The position numbers were made by a program, and so were the translations under genes. Below are positions 1 to 19,592 of a stretch of 64,000 nucleotides of DNA, one piece after another (position 1 is the first letter of the stretch; every line of letters begins with the position of its first letter). The stretch is from Girardinichthys multiradiatus (Eukaryota > Chordata > Actinopteri > Cyprinodontiformes > Goodeidae): contig NC_061813.1 of the NCBI RefSeq assembly GCF_021462225.1, positions 22,220,442-22,284,441 of the forward strand, read 5' to 3'. Below the pieces are notes generated by a model. The model was given only the letters and a program-made list of their open reading frames with translations, did no database searches and was not told the DNA's origin.

Positions 1-290
1 AAAAAAGGAAAGGAAGAAAGAAAGGCAACTGGATCAAAGGAAAGATGACTTAGGGAACGAAGCTAACAGAATATTTCATAGAAAGAAGGAAAGAAAAAAG
101 GTAGAGAGGAATTATTTGATGATGACTGTAGTAGGAAAACAAAGGAAGAACAAACAAACAATCACTAAAGAAGTAAAGGACTGGGAAAGCAAGGATTGAA
201 GGCAGAAAGAATGGAAATAATAAAAGGAAAGGAAAAAAGGCAGAGATGAAGGAAGGGAGGGAACAATGTATAGAGAATGGGAGGGCTAAT
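1..290. repeat. Purine-rich low-complexity tract
   Basis: The plus strand is almost entirely A and G here, in irregular GGAA, GAAAGGA and GGAAGG units. The long open frame on the minus strand (Phe, Leu, Pro and Ser rich) is a by-product of this bias and not a gene. The tract probably lies in an intron of rdh10. Confidence 0.75.
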
Positions 291-2039
291 AAAATCTGGA
301 AATAAAAACATTTGTTCATTCTCCGTTTACTTATCTAGATGTGGAAATAATCTAAATCAAATTCCATGTTTTCCAGACTACATAGAAACCCTAAAAAGAT
401 TTGCAAGCTCCTACTTACTAATTGTCTTGGAGGAAAACATAATGTCTTAAGATGATATGCAAGGTTTTGGAAAACTACACCACACTTAAATAGCTTGTTT
501 TCAAATAATCTGTGATGAAATAAACGAAAGGTTTTATGATCTGAATGCCTTGACAGAGAAATGATCCATGCTCCTTCATAAACATTTACAGAAGGGGAGC
601 ACAGAGCCAGCAAGAGCATGGTACCAGGTAGTACAACCCTGGAACCACTAGAGCAGGGAGGGAAAGGCCTCATTAAAACTGCACCTAGAGATTAACTGTA
701 TCGGACCAACTGACTTTTAGCATAATCCTTAGTTAGACGTCAGTGTTGTAGATGCCTTTCTCCTTCTTTGGTGTGGTCAAAACTAAACAGAGAGGCTGTT
801 GTAAGAAACAAAAATGACCTCATTGTTTGAGTTTATTTTTTAGTCAGGTATAACTGATCTGAAACGAATCCAGACATCTGCAGTTTTCCAGGACATACAT
901 TTTAAGGTCGATGCAATATTCAACTCATCAAATGATGGGGCCCAATGAGAGGTAAGGTCTGGGCAAACACTGAAAGAGGACTCTACGAGCCAGAATGGCA
1001 GCAGAGGGAGAGAGTCGCGTGCAAATGAAGAATTACCTCAAGATATGCCCATACCTGACTTGAGCCAAAATTTCCTACTCCCAAAGCAACTTTTTGACAG
1101 CAGGGAATGACTTTATCTGGCACAGTGCTTTATGGTTCAAGCCAATTTGCGCATTTTAGCTGGACAGATTTGCTGAGTGGTCTTATTACCTGGAACTGAT
1201 AGAGGAAATATTGTTGCCTCAAGCTGAGGATGGGCCTGAGTGTGACCAACCATCCCATCTCTCTCCCACCCTGCCGGGATGTCCTGCTTCTCATGGCAGC
1301 TCTGGCATGTGGGTATGACCCCCACTGACCTCTCAGACACAAAATGTGTGAAGGCAACCAGAGTCTCGTGTCTTACATCAGAGCCGCTGTAATTGGGTCT
1401 CAACGCTCTCTTGTTCCGCTAAATTACCCGCTGACACAGCCGGGCCTCCTTGGCCCATGTGGGGGTGCCCTGCCTGCTGCACCCCCTCCTAATTGGTGGG
1501 TGCCCCCAGAGCATTTAAGCCACACAAAGCATCTTGCAGCTGGGGTGTCAGGCTGCATTAGTGCTAGCGCCTGACCAACAGGAATATGAACAAAATATTG
1601 GCCTTTGTGTCGGACCAGATGGCCATTTAATTGGGTTGACTTCTCCCTGAATGTGAGAATGAAGGAGAGGGAGCGAAAAACTTTCTGAGCACTAGAGCTT
1701 GACTGATACCACTGCAGAACAAGGAAGTGGAAACGGCTGGCTTTATTGTAGAGATCGTATGGGATAATTGATGAAGCTTGTTCCAGTTGAAAGGAACCTG
1801 GCTAAGTAGTAAACATCTGCTACAGTTATATTAATCTCAACCATGTAAGTGGTTGATCAACCAGGAACTAATTTATCTATAGGGAAGTAACACTGTGGAT
1901 CCATTGACTATGTTGTGTCACCAGAAAGTTTCTACATCATCTAGGCTGAAATACAAGGCTTCAGTTGGCTAAATGTATCTGTTTTTGCATTTGCTCACTA
2001 AATTTACTCACATTTAAGGGAGTGTTTTTTCTTTTACTA
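291..2039. other. Gene-free stretch, probably rdh10 intron 2
   Basis: No coding exon or recognisable transposon was found. About 1150-1690 is unusually GC-balanced and complex compared with its AT-rich flanks and includes homeobox-like TAATTGG and TTTAATTGGG words. It reads like a conserved noncoding block, but I cannot align it to another species. Confidence 0.4.
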
Positions 2040-3095
2040 AAACAGACTTCACAAATGATTGAGACGTAGCACTACTACTGCTGCTGTGAAGATCATCAAT
2101 GACATAAATAATGCTCCTGATGACAAGCAAGTTTTTTAAACAAAACATTGGATGGTTTGCGGATTGTCTCGCAGGTGATTTAGATTCATAGTTAAACCGC
2201 ACAGTTATTTCATAAACGGGTTCCACAATGTTCGGTTCTTGGCACATTATTGTCTTCTCTGTATAAATAAGCCAGAGCATCTCAAACAAATCTTCTCTGC
2301 TGATTACACTGAAGTGTACTGCTCTGTCTGTACTCCTTTAAAGCTGTTTGATTATCTCCAACATGTCTTTGACAATATAACAGAAAAACTCTGTCACCTA
2401 CAACTTGATTTAAATGTAGAGAAAAGCAGATTTTTTCACTACTTCACGTAAACTAAGGTTGGAGCCATTAAATATTTTGGATTTTTAACTGATAACTTGT
2501 CATATAGGGAGTACAATTATCATCTTGTGAAAAAGCGGAAGCTCATCATAGGTTTGATATTATAGAAATAAATCTTGTTTGCTGGTAGACTTAACCTTTT
2601 CGTCTGCCACTGAAGATAAACTGGATGTGAAAACATTGGCTAATTCTCTTTGAATGCTGGATGGTAAAAATCATTGCTCTACGCCGGTTTACATGCTTGT
2701 AGCCTTAAATTCATTTTAGTTATATCATTTAATATGGATATAAGGAAACCAGTATATTTATTTAAAGGACATCTGAAATGGTGCTTCCCAGTGTGATCAC
2801 TAAACTGGGAGAGAATGTTTTTGGGTTTTCAGCATTTCATGCCTGGAACAATCTTCAATCTGAACTTATTCTTGCTATACGTAGTAGTGATGAATAAGTT
2901 TAAAGGCCAGGGAAAACCTGAAGTCTGGCCGAAATGTATGCAAGTGTTTCACTGTATGTTTTTATGTAATTTACTAATGTAATGTCTATTTTTTTTGGTT
3001 AAACTGTACTGTTGCTATCTTGGGCTGATGACCCATGCAAAAGAGAACCTGTGATTTCATTAAGACACACCGGGTAAAATAAAGGAAACAATGAT
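2040..3095 (+). repeat. Decayed LINE, 3' part of a reverse transcriptase
   Basis: A broken frame at about 2239-2451 carries a Tyr-rich segment followed by DLNVEKSRFF. This resembles the LQLNxxKTK segment that follows the catalytic motif in fish non-LTR reverse transcriptases. Further fragments of the same protein can be read in changing frames to about 2890, followed by a 3' tail with text typical of these elements (CTGATGACCC, then AATAAAGG near 3080). Stops and frameshifts show it is dead. The clade (L2-like or Rex-like) is inferred only. Confidence 0.6.
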
Positions 3096-6000
3096 GACTT
3101 CAACCAGGCAGATTTAGACTTTTTGTGGTTGGTTTCACAGTTAAATTCCATCTGAATTTCAAGATTGTGCATTTTGTTGAAATGGTTTCACTGTGCTTTC
3201 AAACCATGTGTTTCATTAGAGACGTCCCACTATCTACTCCATTCCTCGAGTGTCGGAGTCCTACAATGTTTTGATATGTCCTTGGTCCAATAAACCTGAA
3301 TCAAATAGCTGAATTACCTCCACAGTATGCAGTCAAGTTTTGCACAGACATGGTAATGAGCCATACGTTTGATTCAGGTGTGTTGGAGCAGAGACATATC
3401 TAAAATTTGTAAGGAATGGAGTTGCCTACCCTTGTTCTACTATCATCGGACATTTAATTAAAAATAAAGATTGATGGGTTAAGTAATCATTAGTATTAGG
3501 GGCATGAGCAGGTAAATGGAAAGAAGAGGACGGATAAGTAGCCTCACAGGCATACAGGTGCACTAGGCCTGAGGAGGGGCCCTTATAAAACTAGTCAAGT
3601 AGGACCCTTCTGCCTGGCTGCCTCCTTTCTCTGCCTACAGAAGGAATGCTGCCTTTGGAACTTGGCTCCTGTCGCCTGGCATCTTGTCAAACTGATCCAC
3701 AGACAAGAAACCAATTGTCAGACAAAGTGGGTCAGCAGCAGCTTACCATTACTCTCTCGCCTAGCCTGTGCATGGGATGGCACCGGATTCTTTTCCCGCC
3801 GTGTCATGCTGTTGCTCAAGAGAAGTGGGATCTCCACGGGCGGGAAAGAGGAACGAGTGTTTATTATTCTCAAAACCACCTGTTGGATAACCAGCTCAAG
3901 ATGCTGAGTTCTTTTCAAGTCATTCCACTAGATAACTGTGAATCTTCAAACACAAATAACTCTGGTCTATCTTGCATTATGACTGTGCATCCCAGGTGCC
4001 AACATGACTCAGAAGTAAGTGGTAAACATCACAAATGGTCAGCTGGACTAATGAAAGCATCAGACAAATTCATGCTGCCACATAAAAAAAAAAGAAAAGT
4101 CTTCAGAGAAGAAGGGGACTGAATCATATTTTGTGTGTGGCAGAGCCGGATGAACGTAGCTGGCCTCTGTGACGCCCTTCCAGCTGCACCCACTGCCTCG
4201 AAATCAGGTTGGGAGGAGTCAGAGAGGCCCCTGCAAGGAGGAGAGATGGGGTATAGAGTCTGGGTTCGGCTGCTTTTGGCAGACAACCACGATTACCATC
4301 CGTTTCCTGCTCCAATCTCAGTCATTGCCTCATTCCCGATACAGTGTCCAACAAATGAAAACTTGCACTGATCAGAAACTGTTGTTACAAAGGTATTCTC
4401 TTAACTTCTTACTCGTGCAGTTATGTTCATTAAATGTGGGAAAAGCTTTGTTTTTAACCTTGCTGTTCTTGTGTGTTTGATAAATGTTAGTAACTGTTTC
4501 AGAAGAGCAACATTGCCTTTCTTAGCAACAGGAGACTTCCCCAACACATCAGGATAACCCATTCTTGGTTATGATTGGTACCTTCCAAAGAGGACGAGGA
4601 GGGAAAAACGGACACCCCCGAGCTACAGAGGCCTAAATTTATATCTTTGTTCATGAATTTAAGATAGGAGAGCACAAGTTTCAATTTGAGATGCACTGAT
4701 CACAACTTAACTGGCCAATAGCATTTTCTAGTTTTCTGTAATGTCTTACCCGATCACTTTTTTAATCTAAGGGAAATAAAACATAGGAGTGCAGAATCCA
4801 TCTAAAACATACAAAACTTCTAGTAAAACTACTTATTTCTGTCTTTGGAAACAGCAAATATTGGACGTCCGAACAGCTTATTGTATAGTTTGAAAATTAT
4901 CTTTCAAACAGAACGCAGTGTGAAACATGAAAGCATCTTTTCTAGCTTTTTTATGTGGCTAGAAGTGTTCCACAGGGATCAGTTCTGGGGCCATTGTTAT
5001 GTTATGAGTTCCTTTAAACAACTTTTAAACATTGTTAATGCTTAAACATCTGGATGTAAGTGTTTTGATAGATGACTTAGTTGAAAATTGACTATACTTA
5101 CAGTATTATCTGACTATATTTGTTTTATTGTTTACATTTCCAGTGACCTCTTATGTTTTCTTAATACTTTATTGCAAAAATATCTACAAATTAACCCTAA
5201 ACTAAAGTTTTTCTAATCTGTCATAAAAGGAGAAGTTAACCCCTGTCTAACAACACATCACTAAAAATAAAAACAAATTTAAAAAATATAGAACAAAAAG
5301 GTACCACCTGCATGCAGTGAGTAACAGTGTTTGTGAGAGGATAGTGGCCAGGTCTCTGTTAGTCTAAGCTCTATTCATCTAGCTTGTGTCGTTAATGAAC
5401 CACATCCTCCATTCTGGCTGTCACTATTCATTAAATCCTTCTTTCATCTGCCCCGTCTCCTCCTCCATTCCTCATCTCCACCCCACTTCTAAAGAAACCA
5501 CGCTCTCCATAGAATACTGGAGATACACAAACATGGCTCTCTATTAGGAATCTCCAAATCTGCCACCCAACCGCTGGATCCTGACTCCAAATCCTGGATG
5601 TAAAAGAACACGAGGAGAGCCAGCAGAGAGGCATGTGGATAGAGGGACCATTAGGGGGGAAATACACAACCTGTCTGACAACACAATAAATTTTCATGCT
5701 CACTCAGGGAGCTTCATACCACCGTGATTTCATGGCATCACTGAGAAATCATCTTGGTGTAAAAACAACCTGCAGCCACAGAAAAGTACCTGCTTTCCCT
5801 ATATAATGTGACAAATACTATGACAACACTTATACCAGGTGAGAGAGACATTTCTCTACAGTGAAACTGAAAAACTCACTAAACAAATAAATAAAAAGAC
5901 AACTAATTATGCACAGGCACGACAGCTGCCTAAGAAAGGTGGCTGGTGCAGCTATGTGACAGAATTAATTTTCATAACAGAGCCCCATCCATCTACTTTT

Positions 6001-7119
6001 TACAGAAAGGCTCCTCTCACATGACTTTTCTAATCACAGTTGGCGGCTGTAAATACGGAACGTCAAATGTGCCACAATTCAATAAACATACAAATATGGC
6101 AGAATTTTATAGGAAAAAATATAATAAATGTATTCATATGATAAAATCAGATATAATGATATCAGTATTTATTTACTATTTTGTAGTTCCTGTGCTGCTG
6201 TGCAGCATAAAATAATTAAAACTGGCTAATCAAATAGACCCTAAGATCTGATTGGTTAACCTGTACTGTAAGTCATTTTGAGACCAATCACCTTTAGCTA
6301 TAACAAAGTAAGCCCCACCCAATGACTGACACTTAATATGTTTAAAACTGCCAATAATTCAATAAATCATTAAATTATTGCTTAAATATATGATTAAAAA
6401 AAATCATAAAAAGGAAGCAAATATTTTACAAATGAAACCTTTTAGAATTTTTCACTGGTATTATTTATTACCATGATGTAGTTATCGAATTATTGATCTA
6501 ATATTGTGGCACTTTTGTCCCTTCATATACTCCCACCATATTCCTTTTTTTCTGTTCTACTGCTGCAGCTCATGTTTATTTGAAGTGAAACATATTGCAC
6601 AAAGTGTTTCTTTGGAGATAAGAAGCCGGAGGAAGGCCCCGGGAGTGGAGCCAAAAGAAAATCTGAGGCAGATCCCCATCAAATCACCACCTGCCAACAA
6701 AATGTGCTTAACTGATATGTGGAGTATGCAGAGCCCTACTTCCATCACACAAGGATAATGGAAGGGCTTTCATACCATAGGATTCAGCAGCAAATACAGG
6801 AGAAGTTTCATCACAAAAAAACCTTGTGACTTTCCTGTGGCAAAAGTTTAGCTGAAAAGTGAACATGAAAGATGGCTTCCTATGGCCAAATATTTTCACT
6901 TTCTCACTCACTGGGAGATTTAGACACATATCTTTGATTTTTGACTGGGGGATCATGAGGTGGGATAAGATATTATGAAGGAGGAATGGGAGTCAGGGTG
7001 GAAAAAAAAGTGGCATCACATGGCCCGTGAAACGTTTACAGCTTTATATGGTTCATCACACTGTAAGACCCCAAACAGACAAAACAAACCATGACAACAA
7101 GATCTGGGATTAAGCTCAC
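3096..7119. other. Gene-free stretch, probably rdh10 intron 2
   Basis: No further rdh10 exon is visible on the minus strand. A plus-strand open frame of 158 codons (3646-4122) has no recognisable domain and ends in a basic KKKRK run; a TATA-like TATAAAA lies about 60 bases upstream. I regard it as probably non-coding. About 6110-6500 is very AT-rich. Confidence 0.4.
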
Positions 7120-8901
<1,782 letters not shown>

Positions 8902-9320
8902 CTTGGCCGTGCTTTTTTATTTATTTATTTATTTTTTTATTTCAGATAAGCGATACTGGGACGCGCAAAAAAATGTAGTTCCTTAATTTTTCCAGCCTGT
9001 TACCAGCAGAGGGTTTCAAACTTGGGGTTTCAAACGGGAAAATGGTGAAGGAGCGCACGCAAGAGTTCAGATTGAAAGAGAAAAAGAGAGGGTTCAGTTC
9101 AGAGTACGGTTGCCTGTGGAGCGCAGATCTGCGGTGAATAACGAGCAAATACTATGAATTGGGTCTGCTGCCCTCTCTGCTGCTGCTGCTGCTGTTGCTG
9201 CTGCTCCACATCTCCTGTCATTCTGATCTGCATCTCCCTCGCTATTTATTCAGTCCACCCATCCAACGCTAGACCCAATAGGAGTGGGCGCCTGACAGAC
9301 TGAAATGCCAGCTCCCTATA
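8902..9320 (-). promoter_or_regulatory. rdh10: rdh10 5' UTR and promoter region
   Basis: This is the sequence immediately upstream of the rdh10 start codon on the minus strand. It holds a T-rich run (about 8911-8940) and a CTG-type trinucleotide tract (about 9175-9207, read on the plus strand). No clear TATA box is placed. The role is inferred from position only. Confidence 0.45.
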
Positions 9321-9972
9321 CTACACTCAGTAGGTGATGTGAGGCAAATATTTTTACAACGATCTGTCGCAGCTCCCCACCACTTAAAAGGAAATTATTA
9401 TCCTTCCTGTCGTTCCTTTGATTCAATAAAAATGAAGTAGTTATAGCACTTAATAACCCATCCTGAGAAAATGAACACAGATTTCAACCAATTCGGTTTG
9501 TGTAACAATTTGCCCTTCTAAATGGTTAGAGATTGTAAATACGTTTAACAGCTAAAAGAAAAACACATTTATTAAACTGTTTAAATCCTAAGTCATTATT
9601 ATTGAGATTGAGACCATTTGACCAGAATTTAAGAGGAAATTATTGGTTCAATCAAAGGTTAGCTTTTTCCATCTGCTGCATGTGGTGTCCAGCAGAAAAC
9701 AGTGAGACTAATATGTTTATATCGGTTGTATTATGAATGAAAATATCAACTTGGTAAAAGTTTATAGACATCCTAAGACTTATGGTTGCATACATTAAGG
9801 TTTTATCCTACAATATGCAGGAGCGCTAACGCTAAAGTCAAACTTGTTAGTAAAGCTGAGCTTCTTAACCTTGAAGCTGTGATTTCCAGACAGACAATTT
9901 AGTGCCTAGTGCTGTCCACTGACAACAACTGCCTCTGCATTAGAAAACTTAGTTTGACAGCAGGTTTGACCG
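9321..9972. other. Intergenic stretch
   Basis: AT-rich spacer between rdh10 and the first copy of the duplicated repeat. I see no gene or recognisable element. Confidence 0.5.
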
Positions 9973-10885
9973 TTCAAAGCCCAGATAATAAGACTAAACA
10001 TACTGTGTTTCTTTGATGGGGGGTAATTAAAGGGACATACCCTCTAAATGCATAACAGTGACACATTTTTCATGCTTACATCATTGGGTGTTGTGCAACC
10101 TCCGCCAGCCTATCAGATGTCCATTCTCTTTGTAGGAGGCTTGACTAACCAATAGCCAACAAGTGAAAACTGCATTCATTCATTAACTGTGTGTAGAAAA
10201 GAAAAATTAAACAAATAACAGGACTTCTTACGCAACAATAAATCATAGATTTCTAATATTATGAGAGCTGCTATACTGACTTCTCTTTCCAGCTATAACC
10301 TAGATTTAAATTTGAATAAAACTATTTGTATATGACTTTCCAGAAGAAAGGGACAATAGAATATAACCTGATATAGCCAGCATGAAATACCACATTAAAG
10401 TTAACTTTAACTGAGCCATAGTTTTGACCAGTAATTTGATATGTGCATCATTATATACATGCTCAGCCCAGTAACAGGAGATTGCAGAGTCCTTGCAGTG
10501 TCTACGATTCAGTATATACTCATTATTATTATATGAAATTGTATAATTTCCTTTTGCTGTGGCTGTGGCTGTGGCTGTCATTTGCACAAGAACAGTGAGA
10601 CAGGGCAACTTACCTTGTTGAGAGGCTAGAGATGCATTTATTTCGCAGCAAAGTTAGGTGTTTGCGCCCTCTGCTGGTCCAAACCGGGGTTTACTAGGGC
10701 GTTAAACGTGCCAGCTTTTAAAGATGCATTGATTTAATTTCATAAAAATAGATGAACATTGTACTTAATGTTGCAAGTATTTTGAGAATTGTACATCACA
10801 AATCATTTGACTCTTAGTGAATCAATTAAACATTTTAGATATTTTATATCAGTGACTCCAAATGTTGGGGTCCCAAACCCACTTG
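9973..10885. repeat. 0.9-kb direct repeat, copy 1
   Basis: This block recurs at 11851-12768 with only scattered substitutions and one extra trinucleotide in a TAT/ATT run. Both copies contain an open frame of about 100 codons on the minus strand (here 10306-10608), a GCTGTG hexamer run (about 10556-10578) and the word GCGCCCTCTGCTGGT, which is common in fish interspersed repeats. Either a local duplication or two insertions of one repeat family would give this. Confidence 0.9.
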
Positions 10886-11850
10886 AGAAGTTTGACCATT
10901 CTCAGCTGGACAGCATACATGAGACATGAGAATGCCTGATTAAAATGTAAATAATGGCCAATATTTAATATCCTTCAAAATTCATTTTTATGCTGTACTT
11001 TTTCCTTTAATTATTGTGACTTTTTTTAATAAAATTGTGTGCCACAAGTGGCTTTCATCTTGTAATCAGACTGACAGGAAAAGGGATGGAGAGAAGAGGG
11101 AAAGATACGCAGCAAAGGTCAACGGGCCGAGACTCGAACCTGTGACGGCTGCGTCGAGGACTGTAGCCTCTGTACATGGATCACCAGCTTTACCCCTGGG
11201 TCACCGCTGCGTTCTAATTAGTGTCACTTTGATGAGGGTGTGAGAAACAGTTCTCAGACTATGGTGTAAGGACCACAGTAAATATATGAAGCAAATATTT
11301 CCAAATAGCAAATGTATGAATGTTTCATGACATTCAAACTGCCACAAGTTCAACTTAAATGTTTGTTACTCCAATTGTGTTTTAAACTATAGATAGCCAT
11401 ATTGGATTTAGAGTTTGGGGTTGGTCAGACTTTTGTGGGCACCCCTAAAGACTTCAAAAACAGGTTAAAATATTTCTTTCGTTCTGTTTTTGTGACATAA
11501 CACAACAAAAGGAAAAGCCTTACTCCTGCTGTAGCAATGTTGTAAAACATCTTGACAGCATGGTGGTACTTGGAACATCTAGTGAGGCGGTACTTGCAAT
11601 GAAAGGTTTGAAAACTACTACTTGTCGCATTGCCCAAATTTTCACTACAACGGATTTCCTACAAGTTCCAGTATTGACTATGTACAACATCCACCAAGCA
11701 AAATTGCTTTTCTTTGGAGAAATGTCTTTAATCAATCACAATCCTAAATTTAGTAAAACATTTATTTACCAAAGACACACTGACTAACTACAGTGTAAAT
11801 GGTGAAAAGTGCACCTCACTTAAAAACAGCTTTAAACGCACGCAAAAAGC
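10886..11850. other. Spacer between the two repeat copies, with one SINE
   Basis: AT-rich single-copy-looking DNA apart from a tRNA-derived SINE on the minus strand at about 11039-11215. Nothing else is recognised. Confidence 0.5.
11039..11215 (-). repeat. tRNA-derived SINE
   Basis: Read on the minus strand, a tRNA-like head (CAGCGGTGACCC ... GGTTCGAGTCTCGGCC, with a good B box) is followed by a CTTTGC and CTTCTCTCC body typical of fish SINEs. The head does not fold as a complete tRNA, so this is not called as a tRNA gene. Confidence 0.65.
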
Positions 11851-12768
11851 TTCAAAGCCCAGATAATGAGACTAAACTTACTGTGTTTCTTTGATGGGGG
11901 GTAATTAAAGGGACATACCCTCTAAATGCATAACAGTGACACATTTTTCATGCTTACATCATTGGGTGTTGTGCAACCTCCGCCAGCCTATCAGATGTCC
12001 AGTCTCTTTGTAGGAGGCTTGACTAACCAATAGCCAACAAGTGAAAACTGCATTCATTCATTAACTGTGTGTAGAAAAGAAAAATTAAACAAATAACAGG
12101 ACTTCTTACGCAACAATAAATTATAGATTTCTGATATTATGAGAGCTGCTATACTGACTTCTCTTTCCAGCTATAGCCTAGATTTAAATTTGAATAAAAC
12201 TATTTGTATATGACTTTCCAGAAGAAAGGGACAATAGAATATAGCCTAATATAGCCAGCATGAAATACCACATTAAAGTTAACTTTAACTGAGCCATAGT
12301 TTTGACCAGTAATTTGATATGTGCATCATTATATACATGCTCAGCCCAGTAACAGGAGATTGCAGAGTCCTTGCAGTGTCTACGATTCAGTATATACTCA
12401 TTATTATTATTATATGAAATTGTATAATTTCCTTTTGCTGTGGCTGTGGCTGTGGCTGTCATTTGCACAAGAACAGTGAGACAGGGCAACTTACCTTGTT
12501 GAGAGGCTAGAGATGCATTTATTTCGCAGCAAAGTTAGGTGTTTGCGCCCTCTGCTGGTCCAAACCGGGGTTTACTAGGGCGTTAAACGTGCCAGCTTTT
12601 AAAGATGCATTGATTTAATTTCATAAAAATAGATGAACATTGTACTTAATGTTGCAAGTATTTTGAGAATTGTACATCACAAATCCTTTGACTCTTAGTG
12701 AATCAATTAAACATTTTAGATATCTTATATCAGTGACTCCAAATGTTGGGGTCCCAAACCCACTTGAA
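11851..12768. repeat. 0.9-kb direct repeat, copy 2
   Basis: Near-identical to 9973-10885. Its minus-strand frame (12184-12489) encodes 101 codons against 100 in copy 1; one extra Asn and one Ser-to-Leu change are seen. The frame remains open in both, but the copies are so similar overall that this does not show selection on protein. Confidence 0.9.
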
Positions 12769-13430
12769 GTTGTGAATCTAAAAGTATTTGGTCTTGACAT
12801 CATCTTCAGGAGTCAACCTATTAGCAAAATATGTCAATGCTAAAATCATATTTACACAATAAATACTGCAACTGATAAAATACTACTTGGAAATTGATAA
12901 AAAACTATGCATTGGTTGTCAATCTTATTTTTGTTCCCCGTTTTGATCTAGCTTTCTTGTAATGCTTGTACACTCAATCAATAGTCTGGGTCACACGTCT
13001 CATTGTTATTTTGTGGGTCAGCAGCTGAAAAGTTTGGGAAACCTTAAACTATATTATTTTAACTTATATAGTTGAAATATAATTTTAGTGTTAACAAACT
13101 GCCATTAAGTTACTTAAACTACAGGTAGACTAAGTTTATGCTGATTTGTTTTTATAAACAATAGCTGAAAATATATGGTCAGTTTTGATCTCAGATACAA
13201 AGGAAAACCCGCTGACCTGTGATGCCTTTTTCACAGATAAATCTAATATTTAACCCAACAATATCCAAGCAATGATTACGTTAAGCCAAGTGTTATTGTT
13301 TTCACTGATCTAATTTTAATAGAGTTGTATATGGGTGACGTTCAGTTTCTCTGAGCCAATACATCAGTTGTTTTTTTTAATAAAATGTAATATATAATAT
13401 TTTATTATATCATTAAATAATAAAATAAAA
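12769..13430. other. Intergenic stretch
   Basis: AT-rich spacer, with a TAATATATAATATTTTATTA-type run near 13385-13430. No gene or clear element is seen. Confidence 0.5.
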
Positions 13431-14476
13431 CTGACTAAACAAAAATAAAAAAGCAGTTGTTAAATAATGGTTCATTTATTTAGGAAAAAAACTATCCAAA
13501 CCAACCTGGCATTATGTAATTTTACCCATAACCTAATAATTGGTAGTGCTACCCTTCAAAACAACAGCAGCTGACATCTAGTATTGCCTGGCATCAAGTC
13601 TTCTACATTGCATAATTGTTTTAATTCAGCCACATTTGAGGTATTTCAAACATTAAGGACATGTTAAAGGTTATTATGCAACAGCAGCTCCACTGGATTT
13701 AAGTTTAGAGCTCAATGTGTAGTGTAGTGTATTATATGTTTTTTTTTCTTTTTTGTCATTCAAAAGTGGACCTTTGGAAAATTGTCCTGCTGCATAAATA
13801 AAGCTTAAGGTCACAAAGTGATGACTGAAGATTCTCCTTCAGGTTTTTCCAGTGAAGTAGAATTGATGGTTCCATCTGTTTTGGCAAGTTGTCTATCATA
13901 TTTGACTCTCAACATGATGTTCTTTTACTGAAATAGTGTTAATTAGATGCCAGATGCAATGGGACACGGGCCTCCCTTTCCAGTAAATGTGAGACAGGTC
14001 TTTTAGTTATTTTTGCTCAGCTATGTTTTTCATGTTGGAGCTCTCTTATTGGTGACATTTTGTCCTGGCTCTTATTGTAGAAAAGTGAAAACTGAGGCAA
14101 TTGCAGTGCTTCGATGTTGTTCTGGGTTCTTTATGAACTCCTTGAGGAGTTGCCGAAGCAATCTTTTACTGATGTTGGTACCACTACCAACTCCTATGAA
14201 CGTTTACCACTAATAGCTCTCATTGTGGTTTGCTTAAGTCTCAAAGCCTGAGAATTGTCCTTGTTGGCCTTTTTGAAGTGATAAATGTCAGTCACTATTT
14301 CTGATGTGTTGTTGAATATCTTTAGATTAGGGCATTATGTGTTGCTTAATAAGATCTTTAAGCAAACTTGAAACTGTGAGGTTCTGTTTAATTATGTTTT
14401 TTTTATTGATCCTCAGAGTGATAAAAAAAAAAGAAAATCTGTAAGGGGGCAACTTTTCACAGCATGGTATTTCATT
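13430..14476 (-). mobile_element. Decayed Tc1/mariner element
   Basis: The left end (AAAACTATCCAAACCAACC) and right end (GGGGGCAACTTTTCACAGCA) resemble the terminal segments of a fish Tc1-like family, and another member lies at 37232-38345. The interior holds fragments of an antisense transposase, such as GTCCTGCTGCATAAA and TTCTCCTTCAGG. Many stops and deletions are present, so it is inactive. Confidence 0.65.
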
Positions 14477-14849
14477 TGCAACTCACTATGGATAAGCAGT
14501 TATAGACAATCTGGGTACAAATGGAAGAAGCCAAAGAAGGTCCCTGCCTCAAAATTTCTTGTTTTACATTTTTGAAAAAAACAAATGCTCATATTTAAAT
14601 CTCCCTAATAAATTCCAGCTGTATGGTAACTCCTTTTGATACACGGTACCAAGATGTGCATAAAAGGGGAAATGGTTATCATCTCCTTTTTTACTTAATT
14701 AAATAATGACCCCATTATCTTGAAAATGTTTTACTTGATAACACTGGTCATAACAGTCGATCCTCGGCTTTTAAAAATGAAATGTCAGCCAATCAGAGTT
14801 TGGCGCAGAAACTACCCCAGATTTAGAACAATAATTTTGTTTTAGTCAG

Positions 14850-14924
14850 GCACCCGAGCGGACAACCCGTCAGTCTTTAACCTGCACATGCGCGGAATGA
14901 AATTTCTCTTTCTCGGGAATCGCA
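14850..14924 (+). promoter_or_regulatory. rpl7: rpl7 promoter and 5' UTR with TOP-like tract
   Basis: A pyrimidine run (TTTCTCTTTCTC, about 14903-14914) lies 10-20 bases before the ATG. Ribosomal protein mRNAs start in such terminal oligopyrimidine tracts, which place their translation under mTOR control. The exact start site is inferred. A CpG-containing segment (ATGCGCGGAATG) precedes it. Confidence 0.6.
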
Positions 14925-19538
<4,614 letters not shown>

Positions 19539-19592
19539 ACTTATGGTAAGCTGTAGGAAAGCCATGTAGCTCTTGATAACAAACTCCTCAGG

